In this document: piece after piece, positions 19,401 through 27,891 of the stretch
Numbering within the stretch: position 1 is the first letter of the stretch
Layout: every line of letters begins with the position of its first letter
From: Verrucomicrobiota bacterium
GTDB taxonomy: Bacteria > Verrucomicrobiota > Verrucomicrobiia > Chthoniobacterales > JAFAMB01
Assembly: GCA_019247695.1 (NCBI GenBank)
Contig: JAFBAP010000084.1
Location: 1 to 64,000, forward strand
DNA length: 64,000 nt
Direction of reading: 5' to 3'
Made by a program: the position numbers and the translations under genes
The notes under the pieces: model-generated
Databases searched by the model: none
What the model was told of the DNA's origin: nothing
Seen by the model: the letters and a program-made list of their open reading frames with translations, nothing else

Positions 19401-20228
19401 CAACGCCTGCAACAGACCGAAACCGCGGGTGACCCCCTGGTTTCCACGCCGGAAACCGATTGGCCGTTCGTCGAGCAAGCCGTGGTGGAAATGACCGAGC
19501 GCCTCGACGCGATGGGGCCGGTAAACCTGGAAGCGATTCAGGAGTACGACGAACTGGAGGAACGGCAGCGCTTTTTAAATGAGCAACAGGACGACCTGAC
19601 CAAATCCAAGGCCGAGTTGCTCGATGTGATCACGAAGATCAACGCGACCACCAAGGAGCTGTTTGCCGGTACTTTCCAGCAGGTCCGCAAGAATTTTCAG
19701 GAGATGTTCGTGGAACTGTTCGGCGGCGGTAAAGCGGACCTCCTGCTGGTGGATGCTGCCGACCCATTGGAAAGCGGCATCGAGATCATCGCAAAACCGC
19801 CGGGAAAACAACTGCAATCGATCTCGTTGCTTTCAGGCGGCGAGAAGACCATGACGGCGGTGGCGCTGCTCTTTGCCGTCTATATGGTGAAGCCGAGCCC
19901 GTTCTGCGTGCTGGACGAGATGGATGCACCGCTCGATGAATCGAACATTAATCGGTTCATCAAGATCCTGGACCGGTTCGTCTCGCAGAGCCAGTTCGTC
20001 GTCATCACCCATAACAAGCGAACGATCGCCAAGGCCGACGTGCTCTACGGGGTAACCATGGAAGAGCACGGCATCAGCAAACTCGTCGGGGTGCGGCTCA
20101 CGCGGCGTGAAGATGCGGACGGGCAGCAACTTGACCTGATCGGGTCCGGGGTGGAAGGAGAGCCCGGCGCCACCCCGAGCATTGCGGAGAGCTTCGGTAA
20201 ATCGGGCGATCTCCACAGCGAGGCCTAG
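16482..20228 (+). CDS. smc: Chromosome segregation protein SMC
   Basis: SMC forms the ring-shaped condensin that compacts and helps segregate the chromosome, together with ScpA and ScpB (not in this window). The 1248-residue layout is standard. The N-terminal ATPase half has Walker A GPNGCGKSN (31-39). A Gln/Glu-rich coiled coil runs from about 170 to 500, with a hinge at about 505-670 (LYRAAIVGAVANFLEVPGD). The returning coiled coil runs to about 1000. The C-terminal half has signature LLSGGEKTMTAVALLF (about residue 1116) and Walker B with PFCVLDEMDAPLDE. The ATG precedes the conserved MYLKSLELIGFKSF. Confidence 0.97.
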   Translation: MYLKSLELIGFKSFVHKTTLNLHRGVTAIVGPNGCGKSNVLDAIRWVLGEQSAKALRGGEMADVIFSGTDSKQAVGMAEVSLTFADCEKELGTDYHEVCVTRRVYRDGGSDYLLNKTACRLKDIQMLFMDTGIGRSAYSIMEQGKIDLILSSRPEDRRAIFEEAAGITKYKAQKKEALRKLEFTDANLVRLADIMKEVKRQIGSLLRQANKARRYKALLEEVRVLDLHLCRRNQDELAAAMAQAEQEAARLRSRQRSLEEQVESEEFGLAEQRRVLETVEQQGLEARQRMQDIKGQIDASHGRIEFNEERIREAGQLAERYQADAAAAEEKLQVQRVQLDETDQQLAGIFATLKGEEEQLQAQQTEVSRLRSQRLEREKATQELQRQIQQKENRVASLRGDLSSMVNQREAGETRLGLLQQELNQSAATRDHLAAQTAETRVQLEQAQGQVQQGRDDLKDAEHELANAQKELQALERESGATQRSLAERQSKLEVLRQLNEEGAGLGAGSQAVLKGLDNPQLYRAAIVGAVANFLEVPGDLIAAVEAALGQHMEAILVADPDVAEAMAGSLGKGRVGRAALLPQAFIQRHQSVQVEALPEGSLGWILDKIKVHPPVASLVNQLLGRVVLAPDLGTAFRIRQSAPDLAVATLNGEYISPAGLVFAGQAVEANQSIFQRKLQIRTLEGECRGIKDKAAELTRKRDAVAEQLECIQGRLKERRENAQRAQVHASSLQGQLLLLDRELREAEGKVKSLSWEKNNTEQRLKTAAERVRVVEADLNANLSQAGDLQERLAAMAAEADALRSHEDSLTEVLNELRVRVATERQRKENLQRQRQPIAVRLNELNDLLASRRRDIANYQERVQRLRQENEQLGARLIELESAQAQAAAEVARFQADRTQRIEMAEGVESSLRRLRKEVSECQDSRGQEEVKHTQLGLRLERVREHVTQRYQLDLSLFEPDWHAFRVAIREQRQRLQQTETAGDPLVSTPETDWPFVEQAVVEMTERLDAMGPVNLEAIQEYDELEERQRFLNEQQDDLTKSKAELLDVITKINATTKELFAGTFQQVRKNFQEMFVELFGGGKADLLLVDAADPLESGIEIIAKPPGKQLQSISLLSGGEKTMTAVALLFAVYMVKPSPFCVLDEMDAPLDESNINRFIKILDRFVSQSQFVVITHNKRTIAKADVLYGVTMEEHGISKLVGVRLTRREDADGQQLDLIGSGVEGEPGATPSIAESFGKSGDLHSEA

Positions 20229-20230
20229 CA

Positions 20231-20483
20231 AATGCCACAAATGGGGGAGGGTTATGAGTGCCGAGTGCCGGGTGCGGGTAACGCGTAACTTGTAGCTGGT
20301 AACTGGTAACGGGTGGCATTCGGCCACACGGCGGGTGCGGCGGAACACGGTGACCACGGCAGGGAAGACTATGATTGCCTCTCGAAGCCGGGGCCTGACA
20401 CGCGGCACCCGGTGCTCTGACGCCACCCGTTACCAGCTACGAGTTACGCGTTACCCGTAACCCGCCACCGAGTTTGTGGCATT
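20231..20483. repeat. Palindromic element R6 between convergent genes
   Basis: The ends are aatgccacaaa (20231-20241) and its exact complement tttgtggcatt (20473-20483). Inside, 20272-20316 (gggtaacgcgtaact, agctggtaac, gtaacgggtggc) pairs closely with 20422-20466. The centre keeps a remnant of the cacacggcggg/aacacggtg family. The right arm reads through the last codons and stop of the ABC ATPase gene. Lying tail to tail between smc and that operon, it could terminate transcription from both sides, though no T-run was seen. Confidence 0.8.
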
Positions 20484-21257
20484 CCTAAGGATCTCGCTGC
20501 GCAGGCGGAGGAATTCGGCACTGGTGCGGTCCCGGGGACGATCAAGTTCTACCGGAATGACCCGGTCGATGCGACCCGGACGCGGCGTCATGATGAAGAT
20601 GCGGTCGCTCATGTAAATGGCCTCGTCGATGTCATGGGTGACCAGGAGCATGGTGGTGACGCGGGCCTGCCACAGGCGGAGCACCTCCTCCTGCATGCGC
20701 ATGCGCGTGAAGGCGTCCAGAGCACCGAGAGGCTCATCGAGCAGGAGGACCTTGGGATGGGTGATGAGCGCCCGCGCCAGAGCCACGCGCTGGGCCATGC
20801 CCCCGGAAAGGTGGTGAGGGTAAGCGTCGGCGAACCCTTCAAGCCCGACGAGGCGGATGAATTCGTCCACTTCATGCCGTTTCCGTTGGACCACGCCCAG
20901 GGCGACGAGCCCGGATTGAATGTTGCGGCGGACGGTGAGCCATGGGAACAGGTTCGGATCCTGAAACACCAGACCGCGTGCGGCGTTCGGGCCGGTGATG
21001 ACCTCCGTTCCGGCCCGAAGTTCGCCCGAGTTCGGCAGGTCGAGCCCGGCGATGAGGCGAAGCAAGGTGGATTTGCCGCAACCGCTCGGTCCGACGATCG
21101 AAACCAGTTCGCCAGCTTCCACAACCAGAGAAATGCCGTCCAACGCGCGGGTGCGCGCTGCGGCGCCGTCTCGTGCGACGAAATCCTTCGTCACATGGCG
21201 TACGCATACCGAGGACCCTTGGGCGACATCCCCATCGACGGATTGCAGTCCTACCAT
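20451..21257 (-). CDS. ABC transporter ATPase, nitrate/sulfonate/taurine type
   Basis: The cytoplasmic motor of the importer encoded with the next two genes. It has Walker A GPSGCGKST, a Q-loop VFQDPNLFPWLTV, signature LSGGMAQRVALARAL, Walker B VLLLDEPLGALD and switch His in LLVTHDIDEA. All match the SsuB/TauB/NrtD branch. The 268-residue start (ATG at 21257) overlaps the permease stop by seven bases. The frame stays open upstream for another 170 codons, but that part is the permease gene in a wrong frame. The last residues (NATNSVAGYG) and the stop come from repeat element R6. Confidence 0.9.
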   Translation of the reverse strand: MVGLQSVDGDVAQGSSVCVRHVTKDFVARDGAAARTRALDGISLVVEAGELVSIVGPSGCGKSTLLRLIAGLDLPNSGELRAGTEVITGPNAARGLVFQDPNLFPWLTVRRNIQSGLVALGVVQRKRHEVDEFIRLVGLEGFADAYPHHLSGGMAQRVALARALITHPKVLLLDEPLGALDAFTRMRMQEEVLRLWQARVTTMLLVTHDIDEAIYMSDRIFIMTPRPGRIDRVIPVELDRPRDRTSAEFLRLRSEILRNATNSVAGYG

Positions 21258-22291
21258 TTGATGGTCCCTTTCTGCCAAACGAGCACACGGTCGCGGACCT
21301 TGAACAGCGCCGTCATGAGGGTAGAGAAGAAGGCGGCCATGATCACCAGGGCGGCATAGACTTTTCCGTACTCCGCCCAGCCCTGGGCCCAGCTCACGTA
21401 CCAGCCCAGGCCGGCCTTCACGCCTACGGTTTCGGCGACGACGAGGGTTAAAAATGATGCACCGAGTCCCATGAACAAGCCGATAAAAATGCTCGGCATC
21501 GCGGCCGGGATGGCCACATGGAAAATGAGGTAGGCTCGCCCGGCGCCGAGCGTGCGCGCAACATCCAGGTAGGAGGCACGGGTGTTGGAAACGCCGGAGG
21601 CAGTCAGCATGGTCACGGGAAACCAGACCGCCAATGCGATCAGCGCAACCGCCGAGAACAGCGCGGAGGGAGAAACGACCATCGCGAGGGGAATCCACGC
21701 CGTCGCGGGAATCGGGCCGACGATCTTCAACAGGGGCATGCCCCAGTAGCGCGCCCGGGGAAACCATCCGATGCAGATGCCGCTGAACAACCCGGCGGCG
21801 ACCCCGAGGGTGTAACCGCCAAGGAGCAGCAACAACGAATGCCAGGCGCTGTCAAAGAGGACGTCCCGATCGAGCACCAGGCTCTGCAGGACACCCGCGG
21901 GGCTCGGAAAGTAAGGCAACGGGAGCCAGCGAACACCGGAGGTCGTCAACTCCCATCCGGTCAGAAACAACAGCGCGACGGCAATGAGCGGGCAGGTGTC
22001 GCGCATCCATCGGTGCAGCCCGGACCAGAACCGCTGGAGGGCTGCCGCCACGACGGCGGCAGCGAGCAAGCCGCTCAGGAAACCGGCGTAAAGCCGGGTT
22101 TCATCCGGCGGTTCCTGCCTGGCCGCAAACACGTGGACGGCGAGCGCAACCACAGTAGCCAGGGGAACAGCCGCCAGCATCTGCCATGGTGCTTTGGATG
22201 CGGCCGGCTTCGCAGCTACCCGGTTTCGAAGCGATTGCCCCGCTGCGCCGTCTCGCTGAGGCCGGTCTTCGACCTGCGCGATTCCGTTCAT
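21251..22291 (-). CDS. ABC transporter permease, nitrate/sulfonate/taurine type
   Basis: Inner-membrane channel of the importer. The C-terminal ~250 residues match the SsuC/TauC family, with the ATPase-contact loop around ARTLGAGRAYLIFHVAIPAA. Two or three additional hydrophobic segments (APWQMLAAVPLATVVALAVH and a segment near YAGFLSGLLAAAVVAAAL) precede the usual core, making it 346 residues against about 250-280 for many relatives. The ATG at 22291 overlaps the binding-protein stop as ATGA. The stop overlaps the ATPase start, so the three genes are translationally coupled. Confidence 0.9.
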   Translation of the reverse strand: MNGIAQVEDRPQRDGAAGQSLRNRVAAKPAASKAPWQMLAAVPLATVVALAVHVFAARQEPPDETRLYAGFLSGLLAAAVVAAALQRFWSGLHRWMRDTCPLIAVALLFLTGWELTTSGVRWLPLPYFPSPAGVLQSLVLDRDVLFDSAWHSLLLLLGGYTLGVAAGLFSGICIGWFPRARYWGMPLLKIVGPIPATAWIPLAMVVSPSALFSAVALIALAVWFPVTMLTASGVSNTRASYLDVARTLGAGRAYLIFHVAIPAAMPSIFIGLFMGLGASFLTLVVAETVGVKAGLGWYVSWAQGWAEYGKVYAALVIMAAFFSTLMTALFKVRDRVLVWQKGTIKW

Positions 22292-23424
22292 TTGGTTTCC
22301 GCGGAACAGCAGGATGCGACGTGGAGGGGGCCCCGGACCGGTGCGAACGCCGCGGCCACCCGGAGGGCTTGCTCCGGAGACACCTGGCCCGCCGTCAGTT
22401 TTTCCACCTTCACCGTCTGAAGCCACTCATCGGACACCCCTTCCAGGCGAGCAAAGGCGCGCTTCGCAAGTTGGGAAACGTCCGTAGTCGGGTTGAGCAT
22501 TCCTGCATTCTTCATTTCTGTGGCCGCCGAGTTTACCGCGGCCTCCGCTCCGGAAACGCTCGGCACATAGGACAGGTGCGACAGCGCCAGGGCATTCAGA
22601 TCCGGGTTTGAGGCGAGATATTTTTTCTCGACGGAGAGTCTCGCCGCGGCTGCCGGATTGGCCTCGACCCACTTGGCGCCTTTGAGCAATGCCCGGGTCG
22701 CGGCCGCCGCGGCCTTCGGATGGCCGGCGAGGAATTTGCCGTTGACCACCACCGCACAGCAGTATTCGCCTTTGTAGGGCGGATCGTTGGCTTGGTCGGC
22801 GACATTGCGCACTTTACCCTGGGCCAGCAGCAGGGTGCCGATCGGCTCGGAATCCGCCACTGCATCCACCTCGCCTTTGTCCAGCGCCAAGCCAAGCTCT
22901 CCGGCCGGGAATACCTGCCAGGTAATCTCGCGGATGGCGTCAATGCCATTGGAATGCAGAACGCGATTAGCAAAGATGAAGGGCGGCGTGCCCATCCCCG
23001 GCACGCCGATGCGCTTCCCGCGAAGGTCCTGGACCGTTCGGACGCTGCCGTTGACGGCGGCCTGAACCCGGAGGCAACCCCGATGGATGCCGCCGGTAAA
23101 CTTCACGTCGAGCCCCTGCTCGAGCGGCTTGAGGAAGTACATGACCAGGTGATGGGTGATGTCGAAACCCCCGAGCGCGAGCACGTCCTTGTATTTGGAC
23201 CACTCGCATTTGACCAATTCCACCTCGAGTCCTTCCTCCTTGAAGAAGCCGTTCTCGACGGCGCTGAAAATCGGGGCTTCGCACGTGATGCCGATGTAGC
23301 CGACCCGGACCTTCATGGGGTTGTCGCCGAGGGCCGGCGAGTTGGGTTCGTTTTTCTTACAGCCCGCCGTGAAGAGCAGTACGGCGCTGAGTGCCGCCGC
23401 GGTGATGAGTTTGAATCCAGACAT
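22288..23424 (-). CDS. ABC transporter substrate-binding lipoprotein (SsuA/NMT1-like)
   Basis: Captures the transported solute in the periplasm. It has a lipoprotein signal with lipobox FTAGC, Cys22. The mature part follows the SsuA/NMT1 fold: VRVGYIGITCEAPIFSAVENG, FFKEEGLEVELVK, then VQDLRGKRIGVPGMGTPP and LDKGEVDAVADSEP. The ligand may be an organosulfonate, nitrate-like anion or thiamine precursor; sequence alone does not decide, and no sulfonate oxygenase or nitrate reductase is nearby. It is first in the three-gene operon. The 167-bp upstream gap should hold the promoter, but I recognised no riboswitch. Confidence 0.88.
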   Translation of the reverse strand: MSGFKLITAAALSAVLLFTAGCKKNEPNSPALGDNPMKVRVGYIGITCEAPIFSAVENGFFKEEGLEVELVKCEWSKYKDVLALGGFDITHHLVMYFLKPLEQGLDVKFTGGIHRGCLRVQAAVNGSVRTVQDLRGKRIGVPGMGTPPFIFANRVLHSNGIDAIREITWQVFPAGELGLALDKGEVDAVADSEPIGTLLLAQGKVRNVADQANDPPYKGEYCCAVVVNGKFLAGHPKAAAAATRALLKGAKWVEANPAAAARLSVEKKYLASNPDLNALALSHLSYVPSVSGAEAAVNSAATEMKNAGMLNPTTDVSQLAKRAFARLEGVSDEWLQTVKVEKLTAGQVSPEQALRVAAAFAPVRGPLHVASCCSAETK

Positions 23425-23591
23425 GGTTCGATGAAGGTGCGCTGACGCAGACGCAAAAATGGTACCAGATCACGAATCGAGAAAGACGACCACGCTCCTT
23501 ACATGATTGTTGAAGCCTTGTCAGCAATTAGATTGGCGGCGGTGGAGGCCGCTCCGGCCGGGTTTCACCGTCGAGCGCCGCGTCTGCGCTC

Positions 23592-24317
23592 TCAGTGAGG
23601 GGCGCTTTTCCCGCAGCAGTGCTTGTGTTTCCTGCCTGAACCGCAAGGACAAGGTTCATTGCGCCCGGTCTTTCGCTCGGCCGGTTGTGTCTTCCCGGCG
23701 ACAAAACCCACGTCCAGCCCTCGATCGGAGGCAAAGTAGCGATGAATCCGGGTCACGCAGGCGGCGAGGTGCACCAGCAGGTCTTCCCGGCGTTTGGCAT
23801 CGATCGGCTCCCGGTAGGGGCGCAGTGCCGGTTCGGGATGATTTTCGTAAGCCAGGATGAAGATGGGGATCAGTAAGGCGCCCTGCTCTTTATCGTCGAA
23901 CAGGGCTTGCCAGCTTTCCTCGTTGAAACCCATGCCCCGCATGAACCCCCGCGCCCAATCATTACCGTGAGCGACCCCATTCTCATCCTCGACCAGGAAA
24001 GGCAGAAACACCTCCCCGTCATTGAACATGGGGACCATGCTGTTCCAATGCTGCAAGAGCAGGCTCAGGAAATCCTGAACTTCCTCCCGGCCCGCAAAGG
24101 GTACCTCGCAGGGGACCTCGTCGCTCGGTTCTGCACCCCAGATTTCGGGCATGAAGTCGCTGAACGGGACGGGATACGGTCCGCAGATCAAGGCGGCAAA
24201 GAACCCGTCAATTTCCTCCAGATTCCGCATCGCGTGCTCGTTATGCACCCGCGCGAGCATCTGGTCGAGGCGCTCACAATCGGCCTCACTCAAGGGGTGA
24301 CTTGGCGGACGAGGCAT
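23592..24317 (-). CDS. UPF0149 (YecA-like) protein with C-terminal SEC-C zinc motif
   Basis: A 241-residue cytoplasmic protein. The first ~180 residues match UPF0149 (EEIDGFFAALICGP, WARGFMRGMGFN, PIFILAYENHPEP). The C-terminus is a SEC-C zinc-binding motif, GRNEPCPCGSGRKHKHCCG, like that of SecA and YecA. The zinc motif suggests binding to ribosome or Sec components, but the role is not established. The start MPRPPSHPLSE (24317) is where family homology begins. A 52-residue upstream extension is Arg/Ser-rich and shadow-like. It is the last gene of the minus-strand block, about 100 bp after ispG. Confidence 0.85.
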   Translation of the reverse strand: MPRPPSHPLSEADCERLDQMLARVHNEHAMRNLEEIDGFFAALICGPYPVPFSDFMPEIWGAEPSDEVPCEVPFAGREEVQDFLSLLLQHWNSMVPMFNDGEVFLPFLVEDENGVAHGNDWARGFMRGMGFNEESWQALFDDKEQGALLIPIFILAYENHPEPALRPYREPIDAKRREDLLVHLAACVTRIHRYFASDRGLDVGFVAGKTQPAERKTGRNEPCPCGSGRKHKHCCGKSAPH

Positions 24318-24417
24318 AAGGATGGGCTGCGGGCTACGATTTTTGGGGACCAAGCCGGTCCCGAAGCGAGTTCCCCCCTGGCAATCGAGCCGGCATCGCG
24401 CCCGCGCCCGTGACGGG

Positions 24418-26226
24418 TTACTCGTTACTCGTGACGAGTTCCGCCGGGGCGTCGACCCAACGCCCGTGCTCACGAATCAGGTCAACCAGGCGGCCGACGG
24501 CTTCACCCTCGGGGATGTTGAACTTCACGGCTTGTTTGCCGACGTACAGGTTCACCTTGCCGGGGGCACCTCCGACGTAGCCAAAATCGGCGTCGGCCAT
24601 TTCGCCTGGGCCGTTAACGATGCAGCCCATGATGGCGATTTTTACGCCCTTCAGGTGGTTCGTGGCCGCCTTGATCCGGGCAGTCGTCGTTTGAAGGTTG
24701 AATAGGGTCCGCCCGCAGGAGGGGCAAGCCACGTAATCGGTCTTGAAGACACGGGAACCGGCTGCCTGGAGAATGTTGTAGGCCAGACGCAGCGATTGGC
24801 CGGGCGCCTCTTCTCCCTGGATCAGCACGGCGTCGCCGATGCCGTCACAAATGAGTGATCCCAGGTTGGTGGCCGCCTCCAGCAAGGTGGTGACGAAAGG
24901 CCGGTGAGGGTCGGTTGGAGGTTGTAAAGTATCCTTCAACAGGATCGGATGGCGCGCGTTTACCTCCAGGGCAAGCAGGCGGAACGCGGTGATCATCGAA
25001 AGGTCCAGGCCATCGCGCACCGTCACGAACACGGTGTCAGACCGGCGGTTAACCGCCTCCACTTCGGCCGCCTCGCGCGGATCGATGGCAACAATTTCAT
25101 TACGTTCGACCACGATCTCCGGCTGAAAATCGCCCATTCGGTCGAGCTTGTGAGCGATCTGATCGAACGTCTTCCGGCGCACGGCGACCCGGATCGTTTC
25201 GCGGCCGCCGGCCGGAACTCCGCCGGCCGTTTCAACGGTCTGACTCGCCCGGCGTGCATACGTGAACGGGTCGTAGGGCAGGGGAGCCGGCGGAGCCTTG
25301 ACGGCGTCCGCGTCCGTCCGCTGCGCCTGAGGGTTCCGATTGTATTTGGCGACGAGGGCCTGCGCGACCGGGATCTCATGTACGCTGTCTTCGGTCAACG
25401 AAACCCGGATCGTGTCACCCAGACCATCAGCAAGCAAAGAACCGATGCCGATGGCGCTCTTGATCCGGCCGTCTTCGCCGTCGCCGGCCTCCGTCACTCC
25501 GAGGTGCAGGGGATAATTCCAATCCGGACCCGCTTCATACAGGCGCGCCGCCAGCAACCGGTAAGCGGAAATCATCACCTTCGGGTTGCTGGCTTTCATT
25601 GAGAAAATAAGATCGTGGAAGCCGAGGTCACGCGCGATGCGGGCGAACTCGAGTGCGCTCTCGACCATGCCGAGCGGCGTATCGCCGTACCGGTTCATGA
25701 TGCGGTCGCTGAGGGAGCCGTGGTTGGTCCCGATGCGCATGCTGATGCCCCGTTCCCGGCAGAGTTTCACCAGGGGGGTAAAGCGCTCCCGGATTCGTTC
25801 GAGCTCCGCCGCGTACTGTTCGTCGGAATACTCTTTGACGGCGAATTTTTTGGAATCGGCGTAATTGCCGGGATTGATCCGCACTTTGTCCACCCATCGG
25901 GCCGCCTCCAATGCGGCCTCCGGCTTAAAATGGATGTCGGCCACCAAAGGGACGTCGCAGCCGCGTTCCAACAACCCTGCTTTGATTAACTGCAGGTTCC
26001 TGGCATCCTTCACCGTTGGGGCGGTGATCCGGACGATCTCGCAGCCGGCATTTACCAGGTCCAAGGTTTGCCGGATCGCCGCCGCGGTATCCATCGTGTC
26101 GCACGTGATCATCGATTGGACCCGAATCGGACAAAAACCCCCCACGCCGGCCTTGCCCACCTTTACCTCGCGGGTAAGGCGGCGCCGGTAGACGTACGGG
26201 TCCGGACAGTAGGAAAGGTTGCTCAT
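24418..26226 (-). CDS. ispG: 4-hydroxy-3-methylbut-2-enyl-diphosphate synthase, long form
   Basis: IspG (GcpE) reduces methylerythritol cyclodiphosphate to HMBPP with a 4Fe-4S cluster, the penultimate step of the non-mevalonate isoprenoid pathway. At 602 residues it is much longer than the ~370-residue E. coli type. An internal domain lies between the TIM barrel (ending about residue 270) and the reductase domain, as known for plants, Chlamydiae and relatives. Cluster ligands are in ACPSCGRTLF (about 497 and 500) and MGCIVNGPGE (about 534). It starts 3 bp after rseP. The final VTSNE and the stop are encoded by a gtaacgagtaa repeat, like the MFS gene at 2921. Confidence 0.95.
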   Translation of the reverse strand: MSNLSYCPDPYVYRRRLTREVKVGKAGVGGFCPIRVQSMITCDTMDTAAAIRQTLDLVNAGCEIVRITAPTVKDARNLQLIKAGLLERGCDVPLVADIHFKPEAALEAARWVDKVRINPGNYADSKKFAVKEYSDEQYAAELERIRERFTPLVKLCRERGISMRIGTNHGSLSDRIMNRYGDTPLGMVESALEFARIARDLGFHDLIFSMKASNPKVMISAYRLLAARLYEAGPDWNYPLHLGVTEAGDGEDGRIKSAIGIGSLLADGLGDTIRVSLTEDSVHEIPVAQALVAKYNRNPQAQRTDADAVKAPPAPLPYDPFTYARRASQTVETAGGVPAGGRETIRVAVRRKTFDQIAHKLDRMGDFQPEIVVERNEIVAIDPREAAEVEAVNRRSDTVFVTVRDGLDLSMITAFRLLALEVNARHPILLKDTLQPPTDPHRPFVTTLLEAATNLGSLICDGIGDAVLIQGEEAPGQSLRLAYNILQAAGSRVFKTDYVACPSCGRTLFNLQTTTARIKAATNHLKGVKIAIMGCIVNGPGEMADADFGYVGGAPGKVNLYVGKQAVKFNIPEGEAVGRLVDLIREHGRWVDAPAELVTSNE

Positions 26227-26229
26227 TTG

Positions 26230-27879
26230 TTAATCGTGAGCCGGCGCCGGTTTGGCGGGCGCGCTGAATTTCGGCTTCTGGTTACTATTCCAGGGCAGGT
26301 CCTGGACATCATAGAACGAGATGTAAAGCATGAAGCCGATCAGCAGGATGGCGCAGGCGCCCTGCAGCGTTTCCAGCACCCGCAGGTTGATCGGCCGCCG
26401 CCGAACGGCTTCGACGAGTGAAAGCAGGATATGGCCGCCGTCGAGCACCGGGATCGGGAGGAGGTTGATGATGGCCAGGTTGATGTTGAACACGACGCTG
26501 AACCAGAGCGCCAGCTGCCAGCCGACGTCGCTCTGAAAGAGCAGGTAATAAGTCCGCATGATCATCACCGGACCGCTCATGTGCTGGAGTTTGATGTCGG
26601 ACTGAGGCGACATGAGGGCGCCGATGGTGTTGCTCAGCGTCTGAACCGCCGCCGAGATCTGCTCGATGGGCGAGATGTGGGCCACGGTCATGCGACCGCC
26701 GGCATCCCAGGCGACGCCGCCCGTCGATTCGGCGCTGAACTCAACGCCGATGATCGGTTTGGTGCGCCCGTCCGGAGCGGCCGGCAGCAACCGGACCGTG
26801 CGCGGCGCTTCCTGGCCGCTGACGACCACGAGAGAAAAGGAGCGGTTCGGGTTTTCCTCGATGAAACGGACCACCTCGGAGGGATCATAAATCGGGCGGT
26901 CGTTAAGGCCGAGCACGCGGTCACCGGGCTTGATTCCCGCCACGTCCGCCGGGCTGTTCTTGATTACCGAAGCGATGACAGGCCGGCTCGGCTCCATCGA
27001 AAGGTGCAAGGTTCGACCGGCCCTGATTACGCTGAGATCCAGCGGTTTGCCCGGGTTTTTCTGAGCCCATTCAAAAATCTGCTGCGGGTAATAAAGCCGG
27101 ACACCGTCAACTTCCGTCACCTCATCGTTCGGCTCCAAACCGGCCCGGGCGGCCGCGGAACCTTCGGTCACCTTGGCCACAACGGGCGTGATGGCCGGTT
27201 GTAACCCGACCTGCCGCAACGATTTTCGTTCCCACCCTTTTGTCTCCGGCCTGGTGTAGCCCGATTCCAAGGTCAGAATCTTGCCGTCACGCTCAATCTT
27301 GAAGGGGATCGTTTCACCCTCGCTGCGGACGATGTACCACGTAACGCTGTTCACCATCCCGGAGAACCGGGTAACGGGGTGACCGTCCACTTCCAGGATC
27401 TTATCGCCCGATTTGAACCCGGCCTTGGCGGCAGGCTGATCGGGAGCGACGTAACCCACGACCGTCGTGGCCTCGGCTTCAGCCGTCGGGCGACCGACGA
27501 CCCACACCACCGTCGCAAAAGCAAGCGCGAGCAGGAAACTGAAGAGCGGACCGGCGAACGCCACGATGATCTTATCAAGAGGCGAGATCGGGGGCAGGTC
27601 GGCGCGGGCCGTGCCTGACTTGCCTTCAACGGCATCCATCGGCGCCATTTGCGGCAGCAGCACAAACCCGCCGGCCGGAATCCATCCCAGACTGAATTCT
27701 ACGCCGCGGAAAGTACCTTTGATGAGCGGACGTCCGAACCAGATCCCGAATTTCTCGACGTGGAGTCCGCGCCAGCGCGCCGCCAGGAAATGTCCGAGTT
27801 CGTGGACGATGATCAGAAGGTTGAAAATCAGGATGACCTCAAGAAGGATCAAGGCCACACGAAAAATATTTTCTACCAT
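26230..27879 (-). CDS. rseP: RseP-type site-2 intramembrane metalloprotease
   Basis: This zinc protease cuts substrates inside the inner membrane, classically anti-sigma factors and leftover signal peptides. The active-site HELGH is at residues 26-30 in the first helix. The second metal site is in NLLPIPVLDGGH near the C-terminus. Two or three PDZ domains lie between them (VVGYVAPDQPAAKAGFKSGD, PVVAKVTEGSAAARAGL, SVIKNSPADVAGIKPGD). At 549 residues it is longer than the ~450 of E. coli because of the additional PDZ-like segment. It sits between dxr and ispG, as in many bacteria. Confidence 0.93.
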   Translation of the reverse strand: MVENIFRVALILLEVILIFNLLIIVHELGHFLAARWRGLHVEKFGIWFGRPLIKGTFRGVEFSLGWIPAGGFVLLPQMAPMDAVEGKSGTARADLPPISPLDKIIVAFAGPLFSFLLALAFATVVWVVGRPTAEAEATTVVGYVAPDQPAAKAGFKSGDKILEVDGHPVTRFSGMVNSVTWYIVRSEGETIPFKIERDGKILTLESGYTRPETKGWERKSLRQVGLQPAITPVVAKVTEGSAAARAGLEPNDEVTEVDGVRLYYPQQIFEWAQKNPGKPLDLSVIRAGRTLHLSMEPSRPVIASVIKNSPADVAGIKPGDRVLGLNDRPIYDPSEVVRFIEENPNRSFSLVVVSGQEAPRTVRLLPAAPDGRTKPIIGVEFSAESTGGVAWDAGGRMTVAHISPIEQISAAVQTLSNTIGALMSPQSDIKLQHMSGPVMIMRTYYLLFQSDVGWQLALWFSVVFNINLAIINLLPIPVLDGGHILLSLVEAVRRRPINLRVLETLQGACAILLIGFMLYISFYDVQDLPWNSNQKPKFSAPAKPAPAHD

Positions 27880-27891
27880 GACGATGACGTA

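Noticed and set aside
21258-21767. N-terminal 170-codon extension of the ABC ATPase frame
   Set aside because: It is the permease gene read in another frame. The ATG at 21257 with the seven-base overlap is the natural start.
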